64,000 bases of DNA, from positions 434,001 to 498,000 of the forward strand of contig JAHREC010000062.1 in assembly GCA_020081605.1 (NCBI GenBank), read 5' to 3'. The notes under the pieces are model-generated. The model was given only the letters and a program-made list of their open reading frames with translations, made no database searches and was not told where the DNA came from. The position numbers were made by a program, and so were the translations under genes. Shown here piece after piece: positions 11,046 through 23,330 of the stretch. The stretch comes from Albifimbria verrucaria (taxonomy: Eukaryota; Ascomycota; Sordariomycetes; Hypocreales; Stachybotryaceae). Each line of letters starts with the position of its first letter. Position 1 is the stretch's first letter.

Positions 11046-12235
11046 ATGATCCGCGATCCAGATCAAGCGAACTCTTCTTTCCTGGCCCGGGCGCTCGCCC
11101 GCCGTCGGCCAAGACATTTCGTGGCGGTCGTCCTGGCGCTCTGTCTGCTTACACTCGTCTGGCTATGGAGCTCGTCAGAATTCGAAGGTCTTGTGGTGGA
11201 CAAGTTGCCGCCCGCTCACCAAAACTTGAAGGACGACAATGAGACGACTGTTGTGGAAGAGGCGACGCCTGCTGGAAAAGGGATCCCCCAAGATTTGGCA
11301 GATCCTCCTGCCCCCAAGCCAGAGCAAGAGAAGGCTCTGGTCAACCCTGAACAGCTTCAGGACACTCCCTCTTGGCTCGCCATGAACAGGGATTATCTTT
11401 AGTGAGTCGCACGATTCTTTGCATTGATTATTCCATCTCCAGTCCGTTTTGCGCCCACCGAAGCACTCGATTCAGCACTCCTTATTGATGCGGTCGCAGG
11501 CGCAAGGCCGCGATTTTGGAAATGCTCTTTAGCTAACGCCAGGGCTTCAGCACACTTGTCGGCCTCAAAGGAGGACGAGAATTTGTCAACAAACACTACG
11601 CCAACGATCAGAGGGTACTCGATGCCTTCGAGAACATCCCGAACGTCGGCATGAGGTCCGATCTCCTCCGTTACCTCATCTTGAGCAAGGAGGGCGGGGT
11701 TTACACCGACACCGATACGGTCGCACTTAAGCCTATTGATAATTGGGTTCCTGACGAGTTTCAAGACAAAGTCGGCTTGATTGTCGGTATCGAGTTCGAT
11801 CGACGAGACGGCGGACCCTGGGCCGATATTTCCCACTGGGTACAGTTCTGTCAATGGACAATCGCCGCAGCGCCCGGACACCCTGTTTTCGACAGCATGG
11901 TCGATCGAATCATCGACAGTCTAGAGAAGCTATCCGAGGGCCACAACGTCCCCATCAACCGGATAAAGCCGTCCAGTTTTGAAGTAATGAACTCGACTGG
12001 ACCGGCAGCCTGGACCGACATTGTTTTCGAGCAGCTGCAACTGCATGATTCAACTCTCAACACGACGCAAGATCTCTCCTTCATGACAGGACCCAAGCTG
12101 TACGGCGATATCCTGGTCCTACCGATTGATGGCTTTGGAATGGGCCAGGGACACTCGAATAGTACCAATGATGGAACGACTCCGGAAGCTGCGTTGGTCA
12201 AGCATTTGTTCAGAGGCTCGTGGAGGGAAGATTAA
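11046..12235 (+). CDS. GT32 glycosyltransferase (Och1/Hoc1-like alpha-mannosyltransferase)
   Basis: A Golgi type II membrane glycosyltransferase. A short basic cytosolic tail is followed by one signal anchor (FVAVVLALCLLTLVWLW), a stem, and a catalytic domain with the DxD motif in EGGVYTDTDTVALKP, where Asp residues bind Mn and the nucleotide sugar. The start at 11046 was chosen over 10998 because it gives a normal tail plus anchor. The intron is 11402-11550 (GTGAGT, branch GCTAAC, acceptor TTCAG) and joins NRDYL to YTLVGLKGG. The family motif PKIWQILLP is present but out of frame between the C-runs 11285-11289 and 11311-11315; two compensating length errors hide it. The likely role is protein mannosylation in the secretory pathway. 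Confidence 0.8.
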
Positions 12236-13455
12236 AATTCTTTAATCGATGTGTTCTTCAACCTCGACACGACCAGCCTCGCCACATCGAGCACATCCTC
12301 AACCACAGCACGAGCTCGACTGCTTCCTCGCCTCGGCACAAACTCACGACGACATGACGTCTTGATGGGACCCCATATTACACAACATGGGGTGTGGCGA
12401 GGAACGAGTCAGTCTTGGCTGATGTCACTGGCATGAAATATCTCCAGCATAGGCCCTGTGACAAAAGTATGCTCGAGCGACGAGTTTGGCGACATCGTGG
12501 ACACATCATTGTTCAAGTTTTGGGTATAATATCATTTTAGTCAGTTGTCTGGTTATTTCTCAACACGATGATTGCAATGCAATATCGTGAGTTGGCTTGG
12601 TTACTTTTTTGCAAACTGCATTCGGATACTGGACAAGTTCCATATCCTGGCAGATTTCGAGCATACCCTACAGATTCGAAGAAGATACTCTTTGGAAATG
12701 GGTGCATATAAATTTTTTAAGTGGACGACACGGTTGATGGAGTTGCGGATTCGGGAATGGGACGATGTACTATTAAGGCCTTCTGATTTAGCGACATTGG
12801 CTATAGTGGCGTGTGAGAACCCTACGTCAGGTGTTACTCCCGTGGTTTACTTTGTGATGAGTATCAAGAAAATAAATATCATCGATGATTGTTGAGACAA
12901 GAGCAATGGCTGTTAAGGTGCCCGTTGGACAGTGAAGCTGGGCTGGTATCATGCGCCATCAGTGGACCAGGTGATTGATCGTGCCTCATGGGGTTCACGA
13001 CATGCTCTAATTCTTAACCACTTCGACCCAAGTATCAGCCTGTCCGAGTATTTACTCTAACCCACAATTTACTGCGTCATTTAGACCTTTCTCGTATAGT
13101 ATCTCCATGGACTGTGTTTCTCTACCCATATTGGTAGATGGCTTATAACGAGCCCAAGGCGAAATAGAAATCGGTTACAAAGAGAGGAATGACACCTGAC
13201 GTGCGATATTCAGTGATACTCATGATTCGGACCGCATCGAAAGAATCCTTCTCATATGGAATTGACGAAAATTCTGAGTTGAAAAGTTCTACTTGCGACC
13301 AGCGTCATTTTTGTTGGAAAAGAACGAATTGTCTGCCCACCCCTTTCACAAGGTCTATTAGAAAATCCAAGTCTATTACATTATAAAAATTGCTTCCCCG
13401 CTGTGTATAGAATGATCATTTAAAATTTCGACTCTAGGAGCTCGTGCTACCTCCC
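12236..13455. other. Convergent intergenic region
   Basis: It lies between the ends of the glycosyltransferase and the ion transporter. The 107-codon open frame at 12572-12895 has no family features or codon signal that I trust. Otherwise I see only A/T-rich, UTR-like sequence. Confidence 0.4.
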
Positions 13456-15930
13456 TCACGATCCCAATTTATACTCAGCTGTTCCTCGGGTGATGTATAC
13501 CTGTCCAACCAAGACAGCACATCCCACAATCATGGAGATTGCAATGATGGGTAGATTCACTCGCGCAAAATCCAGACTGCGAACTCGAATGTGTTTGCGC
13601 GCAAGAATATCGCGCCAGAGCATACCGGCAAGTGATGCACTGAAGGCAGTGCTGAAAGCGCCGTAATTGACGCCAATCGCCATACTGTAGACTGTTGCCC
13701 AGAATGTGCGATCATCGATGAACCCTAGGTGCGGGTTCTGGCGATGGATTTCCTCCCATGCTTGAATCACACGAGAAAGGAGGATTGTGGTTCCAATGTT
13801 CGTTCCAGCAAACTGATTCCAGATTAGTTGACGATACTCAAATGGGCCTTTTGCAATGGAAGAACTTACGTTGCAGAGAATCACCGACAAGAAGCCCATG
13901 CCTCCAATAGCGCCCACAACTCCTGTCTTCCGAACCCAGTGTTCCCATCCCCAGGCAAATACAGGAACCCAGCCCTTGGTGACGAGTGCTTGTACCAGGA
14001 CGAACATGGCGAACGCAAATGGTACCAGCGCGAAAGGTAAATGTGTTACCACGGCTGTTGCAGTTGGGAAAGTTTCCTGACACCATCTATAGGCATCAGA
14101 GCTAAGTGATATAAGCGTGGTGTGTTCCTGGGCTGGTGATCTATCTTCCATATCCATCCGTTCACAATCGCGCGTCGCAGGAGCGTCTTGTCTCTCAGTG
14201 GATTTCTGTTCGATTGACGATGAGGTGAAGGAAGATGTTGCAACCTCTCTGGCTTGATTCGAAGAGTTCGTGGTTGTCGTGAGGGCACCGTTGGATGAGG
14301 GATCGGCGTCGTTATTTTGCTCGTTATGTATCGAAACTGTGTGCTCAGGAGTCACATTTTCGCCGGCATCATCCCGATTGTCGTGAGGTTCGGATACTAC
14401 AACTGCAGGAGGGTGTCGATGCTGAACAGGGAAAGATCCTGCAGTTTGATGTCTGAGCCACTGTGGGCCGCAACATGAGCGTCTTCGGCGGTGACATCAG
14501 CCGGCCTAGATTCGTCCTCTGCCTGTTCCGTGGCTCGCCTGTGACGAGCTTCTTCCAGTTCTTTGCGGCCTCTGCGGGCAATCTCACGAGTTTTCTCGCG
14601 GTTGACCCATCCAGATCCAACATCCCAAGCAAACATGACCACTGATGCTGGCAACGTCACCCAGAAGACGGGATGTTCACCTTTGCCTGTACTTACGGCA
14701 TTGAGCACGAGAACGGTGACAAGAGTTGCTGCCATGATGATGCCACCAAAAGCGGCGCCCCTTTGTCTAGGAACGGGTTCAAAATTTCCTCCAGAGAAAG
14801 TAGTTTCCCTCCTCAGTGTTAGAGGCGGCTTGCGCTTCCTGTTCAGCTGCATCACCCCTCGCATTTGGAATGTTGGGATTTACGGGGGCCGAGCCTTGGC
14901 TTCTTCGGAAAGCTGGTGCATTTCGATCTTGGCCGGAACGAGCGACTCGTTGTTGAAAACAACGTATAGAAGAAAAGGAAACAGCACAATAGCCGTAATG
15001 ACAACGGGGACAATCATGTTGACAGTGTAATCAACGAAGCGAATTTTGAAGGCGCCAGCTAGGACCAGATTAGTCGGGTTAGAGGAAACGAGAATAGCCG
15101 AAGCAATATTTGCAATGGCAAATTGCGTATGAATCCAAGCCCTAGGATGAACGATGTTGCTTGAAACCCGAGTCATATAGGCGAGGAAGGCTGTGCCAGA
15201 TAAGATGATGGGGTCATTTCCAATGAAGCCTCCCACGACGAAAAAGAAGGCGTAGAGGTAGAAGAACAAGCGATGTCCGACTTCGCCGCCCCACTGAAGT
15301 ACCCTGAAAGCAAGATATCGGATGAGTCCTGATGCGTCGACGGATATGGCAATGTAAGCCAACGTGAGGAAGAAGATCATGATATCGTAAGGGGCAATGT
15401 TCTGTGCGCCGACGGTACCGCCTTTGACTTCCTCGCGACCTATAGCGAGGATCGCAAGAAGAAAAAGATCGGCAATTATCGGTGCTGTGATAAAGTCCAT
15501 AGGAAATTTGATCTTGACGAATTGCGATCGCTCGCCACCATTGTGCGAGGGATCATTGTGCCTTGTCTTGTGGAAAGGCGGTTGTTGTGAGAACTGTCCA
15601 TGGCTACCCACGTGTCGCTCGTCTTGCCGCGGAGGGATAATGCGAATAGTGCTCAAAAGTTTAGTACCGCATTGGAGACTGCTCGCGGCACATATATAGG
15701 AATGTGAAATGGAAAGAGCACGATGATGTCTGAGAGATGCGAAAACCCGTGTTAGTTCTGTGGTTATTCTCAAGCCAATGCAATAGCGACTGTTGTCAAT
15801 GTTGGCGATAAACGCTGTAGTATATTGGGAACCTACTAGTGATAACAAAGACGATGAGTGTCACAATCGATCGCCAGTCTTTGATGTTGTCTGTATCGAT
15901 GCTCAGTGGCGCATCCTCCTCTGTCGTCAT
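13456..15930 (-). CDS. ArsB/NhaD-type ion transporter (CitMHS superfamily)
   Basis: A polytopic plasma- or vacuolar-membrane transporter of about 750 residues from the arsenite/Na+-H+ antiporter superfamily. Diagnostic stretches are ADLFLLAILAIGREEV, FFLTLAYIAISVDASG, FIGNDPIILSGTAFL and SNPTNLVLAGAF. A charged cytosolic loop follows, then further membrane segments to IAISMIVGCAVLVGQV. Introns are at 15730-15836 (GTAGGT...CAG) and 13813-13869 (GTAAGT, branch CTAAT). Three frame breaks lie at the A-run 15655-15658, the G-run 14884-14888 and GGG 14429-14431; each is repaired by one added base. The start at 15930 follows fungal homologues; 15978 is also in frame. It could export arsenite, antiport Na+, or take up carboxylates; the sequence alone does not decide. 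Confidence 0.75.
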
Positions 15931-17793
15931 GAGTAATTGTCTTGGGCGTCTGGCCCAGATGTCCAGACTTGTCCACACACGAAGGTATTAGCCAAGCCCG
16001 AACAACTAATATTATTGCAAGATGGGTAGTTACCCCGTGTGGGAACAAAAAATCGCTTTGTTTGCCAAAAGACTGAGGTTGAAGCGTCTCTTGATTATTG
16101 TTGTATGAGCCTGTGGCACACTTGCGCACTTTTTTTGCCTCTGGTTTTTTGCGCCAATGTGAAGCATTCACTCAGCAGCATAGACGTCAGCTACCGGGCC
16201 TAACCTAACACTGCATGGCCAGCCTGGTCTGGGGAAGACGGCTTAGTTGCTAGCTCGGCCCATTAAACCAGGAGAGTTAATGTGGCCGACTCCTGGCAAT
16301 GACAAGTGGATGACGGCCCCGCCCCTGCGCTCAGGCTGTGATTCAGAGCCAACAGATGTCCCTTGTTCGGTTACTGGCGCACGTGTGACGGAGGATAGAA
16401 GAATGTGATCAGCCAAGAAGCAGTTACACAAACAGCCTTAGAATCGGTTCGGTCAGTGTCCACGCCAGGATAGGAGATGCCAGGCAGCAGAATTACTGGG
16501 TACTGGCGATCGGCTTCTTATAATGGTGTAGCTTAGATCGATCTGCCGCCGAGCTCATGACGAGCGGCAAATCTCGCGCCAGCATGGCTCTTTGTAGATT
16601 AGAGCAAGTCGACGCATGGGTTATGGCCTTGGCAATGTTACCGTCTAGCGGAAACGAAGAACATGGAAGCTTCTCACTGAACAACGGACCACAATGGTGG
16701 ATTCGTCGCGGGCGAAAGAGCGACTTCCTTGGTCAATACCCATGCATGCAGATATCCCGTACAGCAGAACCCCGCCGCGCAACCATGTCAGCACGCACCC
16801 CGTGGTCGCAGGCTAGATGGATTAAGGGTTGGGCTACGATGCTTGTTGCCCGACTCCTTCTTAGCTCTTTGCTAATGTTAGCGGTGGCATACACGCTGCC
16901 AGGTGACCTGACATGTCCAATCATGGCGCAGCCTTTGCACTGTGATCGCCATACGCAGTGTCTTGCTGACATTCGCATTGCAAGTAGGGTCTGTTTGGTG
17001 CTGAGCCAATACCCTTGTTGCAAATACTGTTGCCTTAAATCTTGTTGCCCGGTCTTGCAGGAGTTTGTCAGATAGCATCAAACCACCGCATAGATGTTGT
17101 GAATCCCTCACCTCAGCACCCATAAATTGCTTTGTACCAAGGGTCCTGTGTCATCTATTGATGTTTCTCCAAGTACAGATCATATTAGACCTTTTAGGTC
17201 ATTCCTGCTATTGTGAATTGACTTCGTATTGTGGCACGTAGACAGATTACCACATTACTGACCCTTCTCTCACCACCCTTAACTAGGCTCAGGGAGCGTC
17301 GCTTATGCACTTGGATGTTTTCGTCTACTCGCACCGTGTCTGAAACCTGGAATTGTAATCATATTGCCACACTTGTGTGACAATTGCTGTGCGAGCAGAG
17401 CCTCGTTAAACATAGGATCCCATGTCAGCAGATGACCACTTGGAGCGGTATTAACGGTAGAGCCGAAAAGGAAGGTGTCTACTTATGTGTGGTAGAGAAC
17501 TCCGATAGAAGCTTCTGACGTTCTTCTTTCAGGTACGACTTAATATGGATGGGTCTTATACACTTCTGTCCTCCTTTTACCTTCTTAATATCCTACTATG
17601 ATTTCTCTCTTCAGTCTCAATCAAGTTCAGCAATAGACATTACTTGACTGTCACGAGAATTATACCAAGCTGCTTCAAAATTGACTGGTGTCGGGGCGAA
17701 TCGACACCCATCCTCCGATGCCACACCCAAACCCTTCCTCGAATTATCGAGTCTAATGCGCGCGGCATAATCACGATCCACCGAAACATTGAC
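15931..17793. other. Divergent promoter region
   Basis: About 1.9 kb lies between the divergent ion transporter and the polytopic membrane protein. A 172-codon open frame at 16557-17075 on the plus strand has no recognisable domain and overlaps open frames on the other strand, so I do not call it a gene. Confidence 0.45.
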
Positions 17794-19828
17794 ATGCCTT
17801 CCATTCCGTCAATCCTCCCCGACTCTATGACTATATTGGATAGCGTAATTAGCAGAGATGGTATGACTTCTAACTCTTCATTGGCACCCATCATTACTGG
17901 TAATGGAAGCGAGACATTACATGTCATTTGCGCTTGGCCGGTTTCTGGTCAATATGGACCGGGGACGAGAGTCTTGTGAGTATCAATTCTTTACCGCCTC
18001 TCTTGAGCTTGGGCTTTGATGCGCCGTGAGTGTCATCAGATGCAGATTCTCCACAATTGCGCTGCCCATGATCCAACCATGGCCTTTTGATCCGAGACAT
18101 GTTGATGTATCGCTTTGACCACTTGAGGCTGATGAAAGATAATGCAGATATTACATCCTCATAGCAGCGTGCGTCTTCGCTCGGAAAGCGGATTGGATCA
18201 AGAATGCCGCGTTAGCTGCAGCGCTCATACTACCAGTAGTTGCGGCTGTCCATGGAATAGCGCTCGCCATCCTGCATACAGAAAGTAAGTCTCATCACAA
18301 CTCATCTGGTGACGTCTTCTTGAGAGACTGCGTAACTGCCATTGGATAAACTTAGACCCAAACCAACTTACAATGGTATAGATGCAGTGGACATGGACAT
18401 ATACGGTGCCTTTCAGCTTTGCTCAATTGGGATATTGGCAGGGCCAGTGACAGTCAGATTATCTCGAACGTATTTCAACGATCCCGGCCGGAATACTATA
18501 TTTCTTTGGGCCGGTCTAATTCTTGCAGGTGAGTTGCGTTTTTATGTGAATATTTCTTACAAAATATTGTGAGGTTGCATAATATTAATGTCTTTTTAGG
18601 TCTCATGAGCCTAGCAGTCGAATTCTATCGTATCAAAAGCACTGCTTGTACTGTGAATTTTGACAACAATACGGCCGTAAAGCCTCCCAAGTTTCCTTAT
18701 GATGGTGGGCTTGTGTGTCCTCCGCTAGATTGTAGTAAAGAGTCATCTCCGATGCGAACAGGAGCATCAAGTTCAATCAACCTAATTCCTGAGCCCGAGA
18801 CTATCACATTTGGGGCTGCAACCCTTCTCGCCACTGCGTGCTGCGTTCATGCCATTGTCTGGATGCTTTCCATGCTTGTAAAGATTGTTGAAACGAGCAG
18901 AAAAGGGAAGTATTCGGAGTAGGTGGCCGCGGTGAAGAAGGGCTCCACGACCCAATTGCTGGTACCAACGGCGCAACAAAAGCAGGAATGATTGGTGTCA
19001 ACAACGTGATTAGATTCTATCTTAGTGTCACTGTTGTTCCAATATTTGGGGAGCAGGCCTGGCATTACTCATTATGGGTGAAATCAACTTCTTCAGCCCA
19101 CAAGTCAGATACCAAACCGAGCCTTTGGCCAGTGTCGGTAAGTTGACCCAAGCTCTACGACGGCGCAAGCTATAATACCAACGACTCATCTCTAAACAGG
19201 TCAATGGGCACCTCTTGTTGGATCTGGTCTTGCCACTTTTGGCTCTCTCTACCTTCTCCTAGCAGCAGACGTAAAAGCAGTAAAAGAAAATAAGCCTGAA
19301 TTACAACGGATGCACTGCACTTGTTCTCATCATATGAGTCTTCAAAACATACAAAGCAATGATGAGCTCGGTCTTCAAGCGCATGAAGTTGAAACGGAGA
19401 GACCAGAGCTCGAGGTCACTAGACAACACATCACGTCTGGCCGGGGCCATCGAGCAAAAGTCGCTCAGGGTTTTGTGAAGGTTGGGCAAATTCTCGGACA
19501 TGCGACACATCACTGGCTTGATGACACTGAGTTTCGTCACGGGCCAGCCGTTGACTTTCCCGAAATCCCCGGCGAGGCCAACAGAAATCAACATTTGGAG
19601 TTGATCAGAGAAAGATACAACCCTTCACCATCGCCAGGGCTCGAGCAAACACATTCTAGAGAAGGCAGCGGCGCCACTAGTTTTATTGATTTGCAAGCAC
19701 TCGGTGGCACGAACTACAACCGAATATCTCGGAGTTACAGCATGCCTCAAAAAGCATTACCGGCTACGAATATTGAGTCCTTGACATCTGATGGTGGGCA
19801 AGGCCTTGAAGAAGCCAGGGAAGGATGA
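17794..19828 (+). CDS. Fungal polytopic membrane protein of unknown function (about 6-7 TM)
   Basis: An integral membrane protein assembled from five exons: 17794-17975, 18148-18284, 18382-18528, 18600-19137 and 19200-19828. All junctions have GT..AG borders and agree in phase. Membrane segments include YYILIAACVFA, NAALAAALILPVVAAVHG, FLWAGLILAGLMSLAVEF, ATLLATACCVHAIVWML, YLSVTVVPIF and GSGLATFGSLYLLL. An acidic, Ser-rich tail of about 170 residues follows and is probably cytosolic. Two frame breaks are repaired by one base each: GG 18916-18917 (before GGRGEEGLHD) and the G-run 19048-19051. The pattern recurs in many filamentous fungi, but I know no assigned function. The start ATG is the first in frame; an earlier exon is possible. 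Confidence 0.6.
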
Positions 19829-20173
19829 GACAGAGAACTGACACACTTGAGGTACCGGAACCAACAGCGAGCGGTTCATTGCGATTGGGACGTAGCAAGT
19901 CAGCGTCTATGTAAGAAGGTGTGTGATGAATGTAAGATTAAATATACTTTCTATGCTCTCTGGTTGGGCTATCTTCTGATCTTGAAGATAGAGTGTACAA
20001 GCTTGGGCTGCCTTCAAGTATAGAGGTTGGCGTCATTTTGGATTACTTGGCCAACCTTACAAACCAGTTTAGGTAAATCTTCCGCATCGCTCCGAGCGCG
20101 TTTCTCGTATAATATGTAGCAATACTTGATGCAATGGTGATTTCTCCATTTTCAAAGCTACTGATAGCCTAAA
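19829..20173. other. Convergent intergenic region
   Basis: A short stretch between two gene ends, A/T-rich towards the right. Nothing else is seen. Confidence 0.5.
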
Positions 20174-20935
20174 TTAGTACTCGAATGAAAGCTTGAACTC
20201 AGCAGGACCAGAAGAGCCAGCCTGTCGTCCCAGTGGAGTCATATCAAGAAGCTGGAAAGTTGTCATAACCGTCTCACCACCCCTAGCCCAAGTCGAATAA
20301 GTATGATAAATGTTGTTGTCTTCGTCTCTGAGGAAGACACTGTACCCAGGCACATCTCCTTCATACCAAACACTTCCAGCCTTTTCTGATTCTTCTTTTG
20401 TCCTATAGTTGATCAATCCTGGCCTAGTAGACTCGTCCACTGTTGCGTAAAAATCATGGTTAAAGTCTGTGTCACCGGAGGAAAACCAGTCCCATTTCCA
20501 ACCGTTCTTCTCCTAAAGGCAGCCAATTTTTGGATTGGAGCTCGGGATACACTGGCGAAGTTTGTATTTTTCAGTCGCAAATGATTTGGGTTTGGAAACG
20601 AGTCACCTGCATGGGAACATCCTCGGCATCCCATCTCTGCCTCCGGACCAAACATGAAGTGGTAAATGATGAGTTGGCGTTGGCCCGCGAATAGATCTAA
20701 TAGTGACATCGTCGTTCCTTCAAGCGACTGGAACTCATATGATTTCTCAACCTTCTCCATTGGGAGGTTGCGACGCAAGGAACTCAGTTCGTCGTTGGCA
20801 CGGGTATGTTGTTTTTCCTTCTCCAATAATATCTTCCTAGCTTCAAGCCACTCGCCATGGCTTACAACCTATCATCTCGTTCTTAGATAAATGTCATGTA
20901 TTGTACAGAGGACTCACCTTAGGATTGCCCATCAT
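20174..20935 (-). CDS. DUF899 family thioredoxin-like protein
   Basis: A protein of about 235 residues from the DUF899 (PF05988) family, which has a thioredoxin fold. A tiny first exon (20918-20935, MMGNPK) is joined across a 49-bp intron (20869-20917, GTGAGT..TAG) to VVSHGEWLEARK, the usual family start. The body shows EKEKQHTRANDEL, FAGQRQLIIYHFMFGP, a Cys pair in MGCRGCSH, and SRAPIQKLAAF. The frame breaks at CC 20512-20513. One added base restores EKNGWKWDWFSSG and then NHDFYATVDE. The C-terminal part contains VPGYSVFLRDEDNNIYHTYS. Such proteins are often called dithiol-disulfide isomerases by fold; no reaction has been proven here. It is followed by the cupin gene on the same strand. Confidence 0.8.
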
Positions 20936-21487
20936 GAAATGAAAGTCACGGTTATGGCCGACTCTTAAGCTGATCATACCAGGAGTTCCTCTTCAAAATT
21001 TGCAGAAAAAATGGCGAACAGGATGAAGTTTATATGCCTGCATCCTTGCACTTCCCCGCAACAATCAAGGCTCTGGGCTGGCGGCCACTCACGCCGACCG
21101 TGCCTATGATCATGCAAGCGTGAACGCCACTTGTACCATTAGCCATCCCATTGGGTCTCAAATACTTTTGACTGCCTGCTAGTTTTCGCAATGGTTCACG
21201 AATGATAATCAAACGTGAAGATACGTTTAGCTCCAGTATGAATTGAAATGTGATGTAAGGCTGTGTCCAAATGGAATGATAAGTCTTTTAGCTTCTAGCA
21301 TTTCCAGGATATCATTTGTCAACTCGCATCACCTACTAAATCCTGAATGGGCTTGGTGAATATGTTTTAGTGTTGTTCTTCACAGATTGATAGCTGTCAA
21401 CTGTTGATGGCCAATCACAGAAAGAATGCAAAGAACGGTTGAGGCGAACAAGCTCGCAATAAAACGTCCATTTATGATGCACTATTT
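20936..21487. other. Intergenic region
   Basis: This is the promoter of the DUF899 gene and the 3' flank of the cupin gene. No gene or repeat is seen. Confidence 0.5.
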
Positions 21488-22426
21488 CTAGTCTGACTTC
21501 TTGCTGCTTGTTTTCTTTGAACTAACTCCACTGTATTCTGGGTAGTTTTCTTGATACCTAGAATATGTTAACTGTCAGTGGCAAGCATGAGAAAACGATT
21601 TTGTGAACTCACCCTAGTATTAACCGGCCTATGCCTTGTGCCAACACATACTGAAAGAATCCAAGAAGCCAGATCGGTACCCAGAATGGTGGTGAAATCA
21701 GAATTGAGCCTGATTCAAAAAATAATAGCAACTGAAAAAGAGACGGACTCAAGCCCGCATTCTGGCAATCTCGAAGATAGCCAGCAACGTGACGCATGAA
21801 CTTTTCATCAAACCCTCGGTCGACACCTTGGGGCAAAGTCCAAACTTGAAATACCAAGTCTTCCGTGCTCGATTCATGCGCCCAGAACCGATGCCTAGAT
21901 CTTGACATTAGCCCCTTTCTTCATCTCAACCAAATTGGCGGTAAAGCCCAGAAACGAAGTAATCATCAAACTTACCTGGCACCTGCCGGTATCTCAACTG
22001 CTCCATCGTCCTTGGTCACAGCAATATTCTTCCCATCTTTATGGACACCCAGCACACCCTTCTCTACCTGGAAGTATTCGTCTTGGTATACATGAATATG
22101 TCTATTTAGATTATAAGCCGAAAATGAGCCAAGGTAAACCGGACTGCAGCTTACAAAGGTGGCCCTGAAAGACCCTTTCGCACAAGTTCATTGTTAATGT
22201 AATGTGTCTCTCGGATTTTCTCAAGACCATCGGTAGTAGTTAAGAACTCATACTGTGCAGTATCATGAGCTGTAAGCATACGTGGCTCGGATGGAGTTGG
22301 GGTTCGCTTTTCAGGGCGTGGCGAAAGCCAAAGTTGCCATGACCACGGCATCTTGAAGAAGGAGATGAATGTAGGCCAGGCTGTCATCTCACGAGTTGCG
22401 AATGCGCCAAATATGTAGCCGTGCAA
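21488..22426 (-). CDS. Cupin-domain protein with hydrophobic C-terminal segment
   Basis: A single-domain cupin protein with three introns and no frame break. The cupin strand HIHVYQDEYFQVEKG supplies likely metal ligands (His, His, Glu). The second motif reads EIPAGARHRFWAHES. The exon joins are visible: PP to LHIHVYQ (donor GTAAGC, acceptor AATAG); the exon ending GGTGCCAG at about 21976 to RHRFWAH; and GRLILG to YQENYPEYSG across 21559-21612. A hydrophobic stretch (LFQLLLFF...FWVPIWLLGFF) near the C-terminus may anchor it to a membrane. Such fungal cupins are common and mostly uncharacterised. The start is taken at 22426; the ATG at 22279 is an alternative and would drop an amphipathic N-terminus. 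Confidence 0.7.
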
Positions 22427-23330
22427 TGGACAAGCGCTTAGTCAAGCGCTGCATGTAACGTTCTGAAGTAAGCAGCATATCGGGGATGCCTATTTCTAGG
22501 AAGTTAGCCTCACCGGGCGCTATGCTCATGCGGCTAGGCTGTTGCCAGGATTAGATATGCTCTCTGCTCACATCGAATTGGGGTTTGGCGGTGCCATTGG
22601 GCATACAGTCAAGCAGTAAGTGGGCCGTTTGTCCTATTTGATACCACAACTATCGTCTGGTCTCCTGGTGCTATTACGGTCTATGTTACATTCGCCGATG
22701 ACAACGAGCACTCTCCTACCCCGGGCGCCAACCAATACATGGGTAGAGGTAGAGACAGTTGGTGATAGCCACCTATGGATTCCTGCGTTGGCATTGACCA
22801 CTCCACTGATTTTCAATGAACCCCGCTCAGCTTGTTGGCTTGGCCTCCTAAACGGGGATCGGTGACAGCACACTATCAGTCAATACGCGCCCATCTCATT
22901 GAATGTGTGAAGGCCACATTTACGTACCAGACATGGATAGGATCCAATCAAACGGGGGCTTCGCACATTCAATGAGATAGGAAGCAGCTCTAGGGCTGAT
23001 CCTGGGAGATAAGTCTTAGGCTTGCTTGGTTACGCAATTTCTATGTCAGCCCTGCCCTTCACTGTGCCACATCCCAGCAGACACTATCGGTTGCACAAAA
23101 TTAACCCTGCATCTTATCGCCCCAGCCTTCCTTGAGTGGAGAAGACCGAAGCTAAACATAGGGACCACAGCCAGGCCATCATGTATGGAGTTTCGTATAA
23201 TAGTGCTGTTTTTGATGCCCGAAGTTATTCTCTCGAAGAGTGCGAAGAGACCACAGTACATCACTTAGACTACTCGTCTTAATCTACTATAGGATACAGT
23301 CCAATCAAGTCTTAAAACCGCGACTTTCTC
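22427..23330. other. Intergenic region with a large inverted repeat
   Basis: It holds the upstream region of the cupin gene and the 3' flank of the sugar porter. A 92-bp inverted-repeat element occurs at 22890-22981. Short open frames on both strands are not convincing. Confidence 0.5.
22890..22981. repeat. Inverted repeat, 26-bp arms around a 40-bp centre
   Basis: The left arm (22890-22915) contains CTCATTGAATGTG and the right arm (22956-22981) contains CACATTCAATGAG. About 23 of 26 positions pair. It may be a miniature transposon remnant or a regulatory dyad about 460 bp upstream of the cupin start. No target-site duplication is obvious. Confidence 0.6.

Noticed and set aside
12572..12895. 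107-codon open frame after the GT32 gene
   Set aside because: A/T-rich sequence with no recognisable motif; most likely 3' flank.
16557..17075. 172-codon open frame on the plus strand
   Set aside because: No domain or signal peptide, overlapping open frames on the other strand, and a position in the middle of a divergent promoter.
22620..22873. Paired open frames on both strands upstream of the cupin gene
   Set aside because: Mirror-image open frames without motifs; shadow frames in GC-rich sequence.
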